NCBI GenBank assembly: GCA_016800925.1 | Contig: JABCPU010000236.1 | Location: 1 to 64,000 of the forward strand | Direction of reading: 5' to 3' | DNA: 64,000 nucleotides | From: Suillus spraguei | Lineage: Eukaryota > Basidiomycota > Agaricomycetes > Boletales > Suillaceae | Shown here: in pieces, positions 9,776 to 21,068 of the stretch | Numbering within the stretch: position 1 is the first letter of the stretch | Layout: every line of letters starts with the position of its first letter | The notes under the pieces: generated by a model | The model's input: the letters and a program-made list of their open reading frames with translations, nothing else | Databases searched by the model: none | What the model was told of the DNA's origin: nothing | Made by a program: the position numbers and the translations under genes

Positions 9776-10415
9776 TCACTCATTTTTAATTATAGTCGCA
9801 CGGAAGCCATTGACGTCAACAATCAGAATGATTATGCCGAGATGGCAAAGAAGATCATTTCGCAGAATCTGATGTCCAAATCTTTGAATTGATGTCCTTT
9901 CATCTTTTGCAGCTTCATCACCAAACATCAGCATTTCAGGGTCTGGGGCTATCTCTGCAATATGGATCATAAATATGGCACGCCGTTCCTCATCTCGCTG
10001 AAGAGCATGAGCCAAGATACTCTTGTGGCTGTAATGTAGCCTGCGCAGGGTGCGAAGAAGTGTTTGTAGAGATACAAAAACACTCCGGCGTGCTTGTAGT
10101 TTGTGCTGTAGCTTGTCAAGGTACATGGTGGGATTTCGACGAATGATTGTAGTGAGAAAGGCAATATCGTTTATACTGAGATTGCGACGGCGGTCACAAG
10201 GTCCATTGTTTGCGTGCTGACATGAGGTGGCAGTTAGCTTGATAGTTTTGTATACCAGTGTCTTGATACCAAGTAAGTGACAAATACTTGTGACAGAATG
10301 TCCACGCCGGTGCAAAACAGATTTGTGAGCTTTCAGATCCAGTGAGACAATGCATGGTGGCATGCAGCCAGCTGGAGTGTTTCATTGAATGAGCGCGCAA
10401 CTGTGAGCCAAACAC
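9776..10415 (-). pseudogene. Mariner-like DDE transposase, N-terminal fragment
   Basis: On the minus strand the fragment holds a helix-turn-helix region (GHSVTSICHLLGIK), a linker reading LSINDIAFLTTIIRRNPTMY, a second helix region, and the start of the catalytic core at MLMFGDEAAKDERTS, whose Asp is the first catalytic residue. The last part after FGHQI is degraded, and the second and third catalytic residues are missing. A frameshift near 10360 displaces the first residues. The pattern matches the DDE endonuclease transposons common in mushroom genomes. It is unrelated to the Tc1 copy at 2358. No TIRs were found. Confidence 0.75.
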
Positions 10416-11567
10416 TTTCGGGGTCCTACTCGGATGTGTCCGAGATGTGGATTCAACTTTTGCATTTCCACATAATTTTGGAAACAGCTGTAAAGTTATA
10501 ATGGCGTGTTTGAAAGTCCCGGAGCCAGTACGGAGGTTTTAGTACTTTCAGCCATTACTAGGTGTTACAAGTTGCTGGCAGTCAGCAGTGGTTTTCCTGA
10601 TGTCCCATATCAACGAATCATGCCCACCACTTCCGGAACAAGGTTCATAATTTAGAGGATGGGAGCAGAAGTCGGTATCTTGTAGAGATCAGCGACTTGT
10701 CCACAGATTTAGCTCGAACAGAATGATATGGTGATTTGGTTCATTTGTCTGACCATTTTGAATTCATGATGTAATTCTGTTGGGTATCATTAGCTACTCC
10801 ATACCAAACCACTATAACTTCATGTAGAAGCAATAATTTGTGCCCCAATTTGAGTGAGGACAAAATGAAATATCACATTGAACCTTCAGCCTGTCTGCTC
10901 TGAATATGCAGTTTTGGTTGGGTAGTTATTAATGGCTGTTCCATACAAATTTATTTTGGCTTTGCGTCAGAGGTATCTTTTCATGACATAGACGGTTGGC
11001 TAGAGACTTGAGAGCAGTGGCTCATGATTCACTTCAGTACTCAATTTACCATTTGATAAAATGTCTTATGCATTGTGCTATTGTTCGTAAAATTGTGTCT
11101 TCACACCCTACTTCAATGAATGTTGATGCATCCATAGATGGGGAGAATATCCCGACTATCCTATATGCCATCAGCAAGCTTATGATTTCGATATGTTTTA
11201 CCATTACTGTCATCTCGCAGTCCTACAATTAATTGCCCTCACCTTGAGTCATTGGTAAAGCTGACCGTTTCTGGCCCCTACATTAGTAATTATTTATTTG
11301 TGTATTTACAAGGTTTATATTTGCATTTGTTGATCCCAACAATTATGCTATTGCTAGATAACACTACACATTTATATAGATCTCCCAAAACCAAAGAGAA
11401 TCTCATAGAAAGCCTGTGGATAAAGATAATGTCTGAATACCCCATGTGTCATGTGGTGTACTATGATTCTGGAATGTTTTTACAATTTTATCCACTTTGC
11501 ATATCTATACTTTCTGTTTGGGATAGACATGAACACCAGAAGATACAGATACTGCCTCTGTTGAAAG
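10416..11567. other. No gene recognised
   Basis: AT-rich sequence with only short frames, such as 10996-11232. None has a recognisable domain, splice structure or repeat partner in the window. Confidence 0.4.
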
Positions 11568-12043
11568 TGTTACAGTCGTATGTGCCCCTATTCATTCTCT
11601 CTTTGTCTCCTTTACTTGTATATTACATAACGTGACTCTGACTCATATGCTCAACACATCTGTACTATAGTTGCCTTCCTTCTTTGGATATGCACTTACA
11701 TTCTCACGACTCTCTTGATCCATGCGCACATATTGACCTATTTAAGCACATTGTATTACGCTTGTATACTTTACTTTAATCTTACTGGGTTTTACCTGGA
11801 ATATCCTTCACTTAGGTCTCCAACCTAAGTTGTCTTGAATTGTCTCTAAGTCTAAGCACTCCTTAGCCTTAGTCTCAATTCTTGTAGAACCTCTTAGACT
11901 TGTCTTTGAGGCTGAACCCTTGATCGTACTCGGAACGCGTTCCTTGTACTCTAGCCTTGTCCTCTTCAGGACATTGTAGAACTTCCCAGCAGACTGTCTG
12001 TGTCTTTTCACTGTCGCTGGTGACGCCATCCCAGTTCGTAACA
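11568..12043 (+). mobile_element. LTR-A copy (solo LTR or 5' LTR of Gypsy-1)
   Basis: A 476-bp TGTTACAGTCG..GTAACA repeat with four relatives in the window (19351, 40819, 51077, 60089). The other three solo copies show perfect 5-bp duplications. Here GAAAG on the left faces AAAGA on the right, compatible with a duplication that lost one base, so it may be a solo LTR. Alternatively it is the 5' LTR of the gag gene that follows at 12172. No clear tRNA primer site follows it. Confidence 0.75.
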
Positions 12044-12171
12044 AAAGATTAAAGTCCACCTAATCGTCGACTACCCAGTCTTCGACCCTGAACCCTGATA
12101 AGCCCTAACGGACAGCAAGACAGCGCGTGTAGGCACCGAGAAAGTATAACTCACCAAGACAAATCATCATC

Positions 12172-13008
12172 ATGACGACCACCAAAGAATTCGAATACAA
12201 AATCGGTCTTCCAACCGGTTTTGATGGAGATCGCGACAATTCTCGCGAATTCATCCAATCATGCAATCTGTGCTTCGATATCAATGAAAAGCTTTACACC
12301 ACCGATAAGCAGAAGATCATTTTCATTACATCCTTCATGACCGAGAAAAACACCAAGTCTTGGAAAGAGCAATTCCTTGCTCATGCTCAGTCAACCGATA
12401 CCTCTGGACAAAAAGTTGGTTACGGGACATTACAGGATTTTATGAAAAGTTTCAAAGAAGCCTTCGAACCTGTGGATACCAAAGGAACAGCTCTAACAAA
12501 ACTCAGGGACCTCAAACAAGGAAACGGTGACCTCCATACCTACATCACCGACTTTGAGGCACTTGCAGCCAAGGCCCACATCACCAATGATGCAACCAAG
12601 ATCCAATTCTTCCAAGATGGCCTTAATATGGGTATCCTTACCAAGCTTTTCGGACCAGGAGATGTCTCAGAAGTATTTCGTGACATTGTATTGCAATGCA
12701 TTTCCATCGACAATTCCCACCAATGTCTTCTAGCGTTACGAGCATGTCATGCTCCACAGCAGCAGAAGAAGAACTATGGAAATGCACGTTACATACCAAA
12801 TCGTGACTCAAACGCAATGGTCGTAGATCAAATCTCCGATATGGAGAGATCCGAGTGTATGAAAAAAGGACAATGCTTTGGATGCAAGAAAACCGGACAC
12901 CGTATTCATAATTGTCCAGAAAGAAAGAAGAAAACTCCACTCCATCAAACTGAGGTTAAAGACGAAGAAGAAACAGAAACTGTAAGGCGGCTTGTGGAGG
13001 ATTTTTGA
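12172..13008 (+). CDS. Gypsy-1 Gag
   Basis: An open frame of 278 codons that would encode the structural Gag protein of a Ty3/gypsy element. The N-terminal and middle part is the helical retrotransposon Gag domain, with WKEQF and a long acidic-basic helix region near residues 60-180. Near residues 242-256 is a single CCHC zinc knuckle, CFGCKKTGHRIHNC, for RNA binding. The start ATG has ATCATC just upstream and the frame ends at TGA 13006-13008. The protease follows in a different frame, overlapping by a few bases, which would need a frameshift or reflects decay. Confidence 0.88.
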   Translation: MTTTKEFEYKIGLPTGFDGDRDNSREFIQSCNLCFDINEKLYTTDKQKIIFITSFMTEKNTKSWKEQFLAHAQSTDTSGQKVGYGTLQDFMKSFKEAFEPVDTKGTALTKLRDLKQGNGDLHTYITDFEALAAKAHITNDATKIQFFQDGLNMGILTKLFGPGDVSEVFRDIVLQCISIDNSHQCLLALRACHAPQQQKKNYGNARYIPNRDSNAMVVDQISDMERSECMKKGQCFGCKKTGHRIHNCPERKKKTPLHQTEVKDEEETETVRRLVEDF

Positions 13009-13445
13009 ATTGGAGAAACAAAGAATCGATGTATGTTTCTCCCAATGTATTACTAAGACTTGTATGTGCTGTAGGTGAAAGAAAAGAACTTCGTATCCCT
13101 ATCACCCTCCACTCACGTACTCGCTTAAAATCCGTTGACACCACCGCTGTTATTGATTCAGGCATGGCTGGAACATTCATTTCTGAGGAGTTTGTGAAAC
13201 TCCATCAAATCACACGACAAAAACTCAAAACACCATTTTGAGTTACTACGGCAGATGGAACTCTTATTAAAGGAGGATCGATCACGCACTATTGTCTCCT
13301 AGTGGTCAAAATTGATGACTGAAACCATGTATGGAAAGTTCAATATCACTAAACTTGGAAGGAGAGATCAAATCCTTCTGGGGATTCCGTGGTTACGCAC
13401 AATGAACCCAAGTATAGATTGGGCCGCTGAAACACTAGTCCTCCC
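13005..13445 (+). pseudogene. Gypsy-1 protease region
   Basis: A retroviral-type aspartic protease domain. TAVIDSGMAGTFI holds the catalytic D-S-G, followed by TTADGTLIKGG and, past two stops (near 13240 and 13320), by ILLGIPWLRTMNPSIDW, the typical C-terminal strand of gypsy proteases. The in-frame stops make it inactive. It continues the Gag frame order of Gypsy-1. Confidence 0.82.
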
Positions 13446-13538
13446 TTGAACAACGAAATCGGACGAAATTGAAATCAACATTGATACCGATCGGAAGAAG
13501 AACGGGTTGCCCTCAGCTTTCCATTGCCATCCTAAGAA

Positions 13539-14168
13539 ATGGCAACACTCACAACTTCCAAAATCCACCAAGTACAAATGCCGTGTACTATAGACCCTAC
13601 TCCCCATGTACAACTGCCACGAGCAGTATCACTGATTCCCCGCGCAGAAAAACGCAAGAACGAATTCAAGTCTGAATGTCGGACCAGACCAGAACCTATT
13701 GAGCAACGGCCAATAGAAGAACAGAAGTATGGGAAGAGAAAAGCGGAAGAAGAAATCCCTGGACGGGATACAAACGTGCCGAAACTATCCAAATTCTACG
13801 TCCCTCCGAAAACTCTCTCAGCTTCAATTGAGGAAATTCCCGATGAAGAAGAATCTGTGCCCTCGTTGATTCCAACAGAGGATGATGATCAATTCAACAC
13901 TATGCAAGACATCTGGCATGCACCAGAAGTATGCGACATTTCCTCTTATGAGCTCGGAGACGGAGAATTCCTTGTGGAATATGACACGGATGGAGTTAGT
14001 ATGAGAATTATTGAAGAAGTATCCATGGACACACCCTCACATGTGATGGAACTTCCCAACTCAAACAACTCCCCAACTACTCCACAATCTCCCTTCCCCC
14101 TCCAAAATACAGTAATAAAGCTCAGGAATTCGCTACAGATGAAAAGGAAAAGAAAAGAAATCCTTTGA
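13539..14168 (+). pseudogene. Gypsy-1 linker between protease and RT
   Basis: An open stretch of about 209 codons, rich in Lys, Glu and Pro, with runs such as KRKAEEE and IPDEEESVPSLIPTEDDD. It has no catalytic domain. Position and composition fit the disordered connector found between protease and RT in basidiomycete gypsy elements. The following RT domain starts in another frame. Confidence 0.6.
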
Positions 14169-14728
14169 AGAATTAGTCCTGGAATACTTGCACGACTTTG
14201 CGGATGTCTTTGCTAAAGATGGTTTGAACAAACTACCTCCCGAACGCCCTGGTATTGATCATCGGATCGATACTAAACCCGGTTTTATCCCTTGCACATC
14301 TAAGGTTTATCCGTTATCAGAAAAAGAACGCGCTGCCACCAAAACGTTTATCGATGAAAACGTTGCGAAAGGTTTCATCTCAGAATTGAAGTCACCCCAA
14401 GCCAGTGGCTTCTTCTTTGTGGGAAAGAAGAGTGGAGAATTGCATCCCTGTCAAGATTATCGCTACATCAATGATTGGACAGTCAAAAACGCTTATCCGC
14501 TCCCACTTCCTATCTCCCTCGTCGCACGCCTTCACAACGCACAATTCTTTATGAAAATGGATATTCAGTCCAGTTATAACAATATTCGGTCCGGTTATAA
14601 CAATATTCGCATCCATCCCGATGATCGCTGGAAAGCTGCTTTTTACTACGGAATTCAGCCTCTTTGAACCGAACATCATGTTCTTTGGTCTTTGCAATTC
14701 CATGGCAACTTTCCAAGCATACATGAAC
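14160..14728 (+). pseudogene. Gypsy-1 reverse transcriptase, truncated
   Basis: The fingers and palm of a Ty3/gypsy RT: FADVFAKDGLNKLPPERPGIDH, the box KGFISELKSPQASGFFFV, then CQDYRYIND, then the palm Asp in MDIQSSYNN. A 21-bp tandem copy (14569-14589 and 14590-14610) doubles the SGYNNIR motif. After GIQPL a frameshift leads to NSMATFQAYMN, and there the gypsy sequence stops at a junction with inverted copia DNA (14722-14728). The YxDD box and everything up to the integrase core are missing. Confidence 0.88.
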
Positions 14729-14814
14729 TGTGAGAGAGTGGCGACGGCAAAAGCAATATCCGGGCGAGTGCTTGTGGCAGCATACATGAGGGATCCAATG
14801 GCACATTGATATGG
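14729..14814 (-). pseudogene. Copia-1a fragment: RT/RNase H junction
   Basis: Minus-strand coding sequence AIGSLMYAATSTRPDIAF leads to VATLSQFM, a hallmark just upstream of copia RNase H. It continues the Copia-1a reading from 15820-15779 across the LTR-B insertion. The rest of RNase H and the 3' LTR are gone. Confidence 0.85.
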
Positions 14815-15778
14815 TGTAACAAATATATTGGCGCTGGGCTTAAAACCCCATATTTTGACACTCGTCTCATGTCTACAGGAGTTACCACTTGTCCATGGCT
14901 GTCTTACCCCTTTAGCAGTACCGGCGGCATCCCATGCTTACTGCACACCATACCAACTACCGCACCTCGTTCCATGAACCGATGTCCTTCCATGTCCTTG
15001 CCACGTCCGCATAGCTTCATTTGGTGCATAGTTTGTTTCCTGTTCATTATCACTGATTCCACGGCAAGCGTTATTACATGTTGCCTCGTGCCGCAGTGCC
15101 TCACGCTATGTTTACTTATGGCGGTTACTACACTCCAGTGCTACTGATCTCGCCTAGAGTATTCCGAGTACATACAAATTAGGATATAAGCACCGCATAC
15201 CCCACACGATAAAGCACCTGATTTTACACCATTGCACATACTATAGGTCAGGATTATTGTCTAGCTCTGGATCAACCAGTAGTGGACTTAGTCTTTAAAG
15301 TTCCCTTATCGCTCGTTAATACATCACGCTCGTTCTCTGTTACCACCGGCATACTGCTGGATTTTTGATTGTTACTTTTGACTGAACTTCTCATGCTCCG
15401 CTACTTTACTGCTGAAAGTACCGCGGACTTCCTTACTGTTTCTTTGCACCGCTCGCAACCTTACTGCTACCGCTGAGACCACCGCTCAACATCGCTCGCT
15501 AGACACAACTGTTTCTGACTCTATCTCGACGGCGGTAGCACTGCAATGCACAACGCTAGTTCCGGCGGTATCATCGCTGACCGCGGCAACCTACCGCTGA
15601 CTCAGACGCTTGTTTTGCAAATAAGTTAGACTTGAACTTGACCATACTAAATAGGCATCCCCCTTTAGGGTCGAACACTCTTGTTCTTACAAGTGAAGCA
15701 GACTAGATGGAGCGCAAGACTAACATACTAGTTTAGGCAGTGGTTTATCTACAGCCCAGGCTAGGTTGAATCTTTACA
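14815..15778 (+). mobile_element. Solo LTR-B, target duplication ATGG
   Basis: 964 bp from TGTAACAAATATATTGGCGC to TTGAATCTTTACA, inserted in Copia-1a. The flanks ATGG (14811-14814 and 15779-15782) are a perfect 4-bp duplication, and removing the LTR rejoins the copia frame as IPYQCAIGSLMYAA. A TATA-like GGATATAAGCA lies near 15181. No coding region. Confidence 0.92.
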
Positions 15779-15820
15779 ATGGTATGTCTTCCATTGCCTT
15801 GAGCTCGCTGATTGTGCCGG
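15779..15820 (-). pseudogene. Copia-1a fragment between LTR-B and LTR-C
   Basis: The minus strand reads TGTISELKAMEDIPY, linking the RT end at 18161-18096 with the fragment at 14814-14729. This confirms that LTR-C and LTR-B sit inside one copia coding sequence. Confidence 0.8.
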
Positions 15821-18095
15821 TGTAGCGAACAAAGTCACGCTGACCATGAAAGTGCCATTTTACACAAGTGTCTTGTTACTGCCTACAGCAGCTACCAAGA
15901 AAACCCCTATAGCGAGCATTACCCCTTTTCGCTTCGTCGGTACTGTTTTCGCTCCGTGGATCCTTGCTCCTTACCGAATCTTGCTACTGATGTCCTCCTG
16001 TCCATTCCATTTCCGTCTAAGATCCATTGGTGCGTAGCATATTCGTTTCCGCTGTCTTGATAACTGAGGGTCTTATATAAAAGCATGTAAGGAATGTAAT
16101 GACACCACAATTACACTGGGATAAGACTTCTTGCCAGTCCTCGATTAACATGGTCTACGACTTTTCTAGTTGTCATGGTAGATAATGTGTGAGTTCTTGG
16201 GAGGCCCACTAAACCAATTTAGTGATTAACTTAGCTGGAGCTATCTTCAGAAATCTGCTCTTGGAAAACTGAGCCTAGAGTAGACTGTCTAGGCTGGGAA
16301 CTGAATGTACATGGATAGATTTGTCTAGGAAAGATCCTTCTAGACAATAAACTGGGTGTGAAATAGATTGGCCTAGGAATGGCCTAGGAATGAACCTTTC
16401 AGGCAGTGGACTTGGGAACTTGGGTAGATTTGTCTAGGAATGAACCTTCTAGACAATGGACTGGGATAGTATTCTCAAAGATGTGAACTGGAGAGACATG
16501 GTCTCTAATATAACTGACTATTTTCCTAGGTATATCGTATACCTAGCTTTGAAAATAGTATAACAATGGTCTCAAGGGAATTTGTTACCCTGCACTTGGT
16601 TTAACAATGCTTCAAAGTGACTAACTTTGCAAGCCTTGAGAAATATTTACTCCTGAAATATAGTGACAAGTGGGAGGTCCTATTTTTGGGGGGGAGAATG
16701 GGCTCTCCTTTTATACATGTAGCGTGGGAAAATAGTTATGTAAGCTAATATAGAGAGAACCAATCAAAATATTCATCCAAACTCAAAAGAATAGGAATAA
16801 AAGGAAAAGGTGGAGCCATGACATCATATATGACATCATAGTGGAGCAGAACATTCTATAACATTCTATTCTGTGGAGCAGAATGTTCTCGAAGTGAAAT
16901 GGAACTGTCCAGAATGAAGTGACATCAGTATGATATCATTATGACATCATCATGATATCATACCCTGTGGGTACAATTTTATGAAGTGTTTGGGGTGTCA
17001 AGGCATCCTAATAGTAAGAAATAGTAAGGGAAAAATGGAGAAGAAGAGACAAGAATAATAGTACAATGGAAACAGGTGAAACATAGGTTGTTTTTGGTAG
17101 GTTTTTGTAGGCTTTGAACTTTTCTCTATGGTTTTCTCTAGCCAAAGTGAATAAGCCAAAGGTAAGGCTATACCTAAACCTTCAATCTTCTTCTCACATC
17201 AACTAGGTCATTATGTGATTCCCATCTCACATATGACTTTTCTTCAAACAATGCAGATTTGTGAATCAGCAGAAATGTCTGGAAGTGTTTTGAACCAAGG
17301 TATGGTACCAAGGTATGGGTTGACTATTCAGAGAGCTAAGCTAACAAACATGGTCTTTTGTGGGTCACCTAGCAGTCATGTCCATGCATGATTCCCATAT
17401 CATGCAGGACACCGCCGTTACTAAAGCTACGGCAAGACTTACCTTACCTTCCATGACACCACTTGCTCGCTGCGTGCCTCTTAGCTAAATATCTCTATCT
17501 CGCTACCGTTCTTGCTATGTATTCTGGCCGTTCACGGTACATGTTAAAAAGGACTCTTTGCACATTCCGGTACCTTTACTTTCCCTCTATGGTACACATG
17601 GTACTTAGGAATTGTCACCACTACTGTCTCTAACGGAATAAAGTCTTTCGCCAAAGTCACTGTCTCTTAAGAATTGTTTTATTGCTGCACGCACCACCGC
17701 TCTTTACCGCTTTCCCACGCTTCACCGCTTGCGCTATGCTTTCCCACATTTCATTGCTATGCTTCACCGCTTGTTTTACCACCAGTTTCCCATGCCTTAC
17801 CGCAGTTTTACCACACACACTACCGCAGTTTTACCACTTGCACTACTGCTTGTCTACCGCTTTCCTGCGCTTACCGCTAGTTTCCCACGGACCGGAGGTC
17901 ACCGCTAGCATCTCACTACCTCTGACGGCATTCTTGCACCATAGGTTAGGCATTATTAGACTATACTAACTTAGCATTCCCTTTAGGGTTGAACATTCTT
18001 GCCTCGCAAGAGTAGCAGACTAGGTAGAGCGCAAGACTCGCATACTAGCTTAGGCCGTGGTTTATCTACAGCCCAGGCTAGATTGTATCTTTACA
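15821..18095 (+). mobile_element. Solo LTR-C, interrupted by another insertion
   Basis: It begins TGTAGCGAACAAAGTCACGC and ends GATTGTATCTTTACA. The flanks CCGG (15817-15820) and CCAG (18096-18099) look like a 4-bp duplication with one CpG transition. The last 100 bp closely match LTR-B. The complete relative at 56563-57479 is 917 bp, so about 1.2-1.3 kb here (roughly 16171-17404) is extra and represents a later insertion. Confidence 0.8.
16171..17404. other. Unclassified insertion inside LTR-C
   Basis: AT-rich DNA starting TGTCATGGTAGATAATG and ending near CATATCATGCA, with no coding region. It contains a short tandem array at about 16290-16470, three degenerate copies of TAGATTTGTCTAGGAATGAA plus CCTTCTAGACAATGGACTGG. 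The outer borders are inferred from comparison with LTR-C. TIRs and a target duplication were not identified, so it may be another LTR type or a non-coding element. Confidence 0.5.
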
Positions 18096-18161
18096 CCAGG
18101 GCACTGGTCAGTGGACAGCATGATGCCTGGCTCCATGGGGGTCTGGGCTGCCTTTGCCTTC
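18096..18161 (-). pseudogene. Copia-1a fragment: C-terminal RT
   Basis: The minus strand reads AAQTPMEPGIMLSTDQCP, the conserved copia box after the RT thumb. It follows RFYLRE, which ends at 19967 on the other side of LTR-D. Confidence 0.82.
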
Positions 18162-19966
18162 TGTTACAACCATGCAAAACTGGGGCTACTAAGAAGTCCT
18201 GGTCTTACATGGGGTTGTACTGGAGGGACGGAAAGTTGAAGGGGCTTGGCCTCAGCTCGTATGCTGTGCCCCTTACCTGAGTATGTGCCCTTAATTTCAG
18301 ATGAAGTCCAAGGGGGAGTTATAGTGAAGTCCAGATGGAGTCCGGATGAATTCTGTAGGACAGGATAGCTCGATAGAGTTCCGAAGGACTTCCAGATGAG
18401 CGTGGGAATGCGCCGGAACTATTTCCAGATGGTAGGGAGTAATGGTAAGACTACTGGAACAAGTTCCAAGTAGAATGGATGAAGGATGGACTCCTGGACA
18501 AAGTCCAGGGCAGGATAGGAGCAAAGCTCCGGAGGGACAGATGATCCATAGGTGTCGGAGGATAGGATAGGATAGAATCCAGAGGACCAGAGGTCCGAAG
18601 GTCCAGAGCTCGGAGGAGTGGAAGAGCGGATGATCGGATGAGCGTAGCTCTATGGATCTTAGGGGAAGTGTTAACTACTAGAGGGGAGTAGGTCCGGATA
18701 TGGTATAGAAATAGTATAGACTACTCTGGACAAGGTCTGGAATAGAAACAGACAGGATAAGACTACCAAAGGTAGAGTTGGAGGTGAAACGGATGAGAGA
18801 CAAGAAATGGATGAAGTCCAAAAAGGATATAGAACATGGGATCAAAGCTCCAGCCTAGGGAGTGATCCCATAGGCCTGAGTCGGAAGCTTACAAGGGCTG
18901 GAGCCCAAGTGCAAGAACGGAAATGGAGTTATATAGACATGATAACAGGATACAGAGTAATCAAGGAATATACAGAAATAGGAAAGCAATGATCAGACTG
19001 AGGTCTGCAGGAGTTGTACTACAAGTTTATATACTGTAGGTAGCATGCTGGAAGGCAAGTAAGGATAGTCCGAGGCTATGTCTGAGGCATTGCAGAACAC
19101 AAGGCTATGAACTCGGAAATAAGACTTGTACAAAATATCTTATCAAGACGGAAGTCGAGATAACCGAAAGCCAGAGGTGCAGAGATAACCGAACACTGGA
19201 CACAGGTATTTAACCTAAAAGGAGTAATGTGCAGGTGCATGGGAATAGTTTCGGATATGAGCATAGATTGGATATGGACACGGATTGGATATGGTCATGG
19301 ATCAGATATGAACCCGGATCAGATGGGTGGGCTGAGTCGGATATGGATATTGTTATGAACTGGGGTGGCGTCACCAGTGACAGTGAAAAGACACAGTCGG
19401 TCTGCTGGGAGTTCTTACAATGTCCAGAAGAGGACAAGGTGAAAGTACAAGGAATGCGTTCCGAGTACGATCAAGGGTTCGGCCTCAATGACAAGTCAAA
19501 GAGGTTCTGCGAGAATAGAGACTAAGGCTAAGGAGTGCTTAGACTTAGAGACGATTCAAGACAACTTAGGTTGGAGACCTAAGCGAAGGAGATTCCAGGT
19601 AAAACCCAGTAAGATTAAAGTAAGGAATCTACTACAAGTACACTGTGCTTAAATAGGCCAATATGTGCGCACAGACCAAGTAATCGTGAGAATGTAACTG
19701 CGTATCCTAATAAGGAAGGCATGTGTTTGTACAGATGCGTTGAGCATATAGGGCAAAGTCATGTAACACGTCATACAAGTAAGGAAACCAAGGAAAATGA
19801 ATAGGGGCACGTACGGTTGTAACAGATATGGATTAGTTATGGATGGATATGGATTGGAGTGGATGGATGGATTGGACATGTGAGCTGGATTGGATGGGTG
19901 GACTAGGATGTATGGATTGGGTGTCTGGATGTCCATGGATCGGACCTGAATGTACAGTATATGACA
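18162..19966 (+). mobile_element. Solo LTR-D (long variant) with nested LTR-A
   Basis: Starts TGTTACAACCATGC and ends GTACAGTATATGACA, in Copia-1a. Flanks CCTTC (18157-18161) and CCTCC (19967-19971) differ by one base. It shares the block GGGCTTGGCCTCAGC..GTGCCCCTT with LTR-D at 44029-44797 (inverted). After subtraction of the nested LTR-A it is about 1.3 kb, against 769 bp there. The extra length is GTCC/GATGA-rich repetitive DNA at 18300-19330. Confidence 0.7.
19351..19824 (-). mobile_element. Solo LTR-A, target duplication GATAT
   Basis: 474 bp, the inverse of the copy at 11568. Perfect 5-bp flanks GATAT at 19346-19350 and 19825-19829. It sits inside LTR-D, so it is among the youngest insertions of the stack. 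The surrounding DNA is rich in GGATAT words, so a chance match of the flanks is possible but less likely. Confidence 0.9.
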
Positions 19967-20783
19967 CCTCCCTGAGGTAGAAACGCTTGATAATCATCTC
20001 AACATAGGCCTTTTGAGAAAGGGTCAAGGTGCACATTGATCTATCACGCATTACCTTCAAACCTAACAGCCAGCTTAGCTCCCCCAGGTCCAAGATCTCA
20101 AAGAAGTCAAGTAGCTGCACTTTGAAGTGCTGGATATGGGAAATGTGGTTGGTGGTGACAGCCATATCATCGACGGAGACGGTGATTATGATGTGTTTGT
20201 TTGGGCCACGTTTAAAGTATACAGCCTGGTCTACCCTGGACCAGGTGAACTGAAGCTTCTGGAAAACTCCCGCCAGCTCCTCTGCCCACTCAAAACCGGC
20301 TTGCTTTAAGCCAGGTAAGCTCCGCTTGGGCTTTAACACCTTTCCTCACTGACTATCATTCAGATATCTGGGTGGCAGCCTCATATATATTTCCTCTTGG
20401 ATGCTTGCATAAAGGTATGCACTTTTTATATCGATATGGTGAATTTCCCAGTCATTTTGCACTGCCATCGTCAGGACTGTCCTGATGGTACTCATGTTGG
20501 CTGTGGGCGCGAAAGTGTCAAAATAATCAACGCCATACTGCTGCCTCTGGCCATTGGCAACAAGGCGCGCATGGAGCTTCAGCTTCTCGCCATCAGGCCC
20601 TTGTTTTATTGCCAGGACGAAGTGACATGGGATTATGTTGGCCCCTCGAGGTGCATCTGCTACTTCCCATGTTCCAAGCTTCTCTAACTGACTTATCTCA
20701 TAGTCAATCGCCTCTTGCCACTTTTCGGCATCCGGTCCATTTAGGGCCTGTTGAAGGGTGGGTTCTGGTTCGGTGGTGGCCAA
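19967..20783 (-). pseudogene. Copia-1a reverse transcriptase
   Basis: Minus-strand Ty1/copia RT. The N-terminal box LQQALNGPDAEKWQEAIDYE leads to LGTWEVADAP, then FVLAIKQGPDGEKLKLHARLVANG, then YFDTFAPTANMSTIR, then the palm Asp in HIDIKSAYLYA. After a stop near 20343 it goes on with RSLPGLKQAGFEW, the catalytic SVDDMAV (normally YVDD or HVDD) and LLGLKVMRD. The two catalytic Asp of the xVDD box remain. The coding sequence is cut at RFYLRE by LTR-D. Confidence 0.9.
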
Positions 20784-21068
20784 AGCTCATTCCAGGTGAG
20801 TAGTATCATCAAGGAGGTCCAGTTCTGATGCCTCCATCAAGGCATCTATGGCGACCGTTGCCGCTTGGCCAGACTGGAGCCTGCTATAATAGCCAGGGGC
20901 GGGTCTACTGTGAGTTACCCATGGTTCTGGGGTAGGGATAGAGGATGGGTGTATTAGGATGGGCTGAATGGTAGGTGCATCAGTAATGGCAACATTGTTG
21001 TTGTTGTTATTGTTGCTGTTACTGTACTTGGTCTCCCCTCGTTCAGCGCATCCTGGGCAACCGTCACA
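20784..21068 (-). pseudogene. Copia-1a connector between integrase and RT
   Basis: No clean frame. The minus strand holds a Pro/Thr/Asn-rich sequence including a CAA/AAC microsatellite near 21000, typical of the poorly conserved connector between copia integrase and RT. Confidence 0.5.

Noticed and set aside
14392..14787. 131-codon minus-strand frame read as one protein
   Set aside because: Only its first 30 residues (copia RNase H junction) are real. The rest is the reverse of Gypsy-1 RT across the deletion junction.
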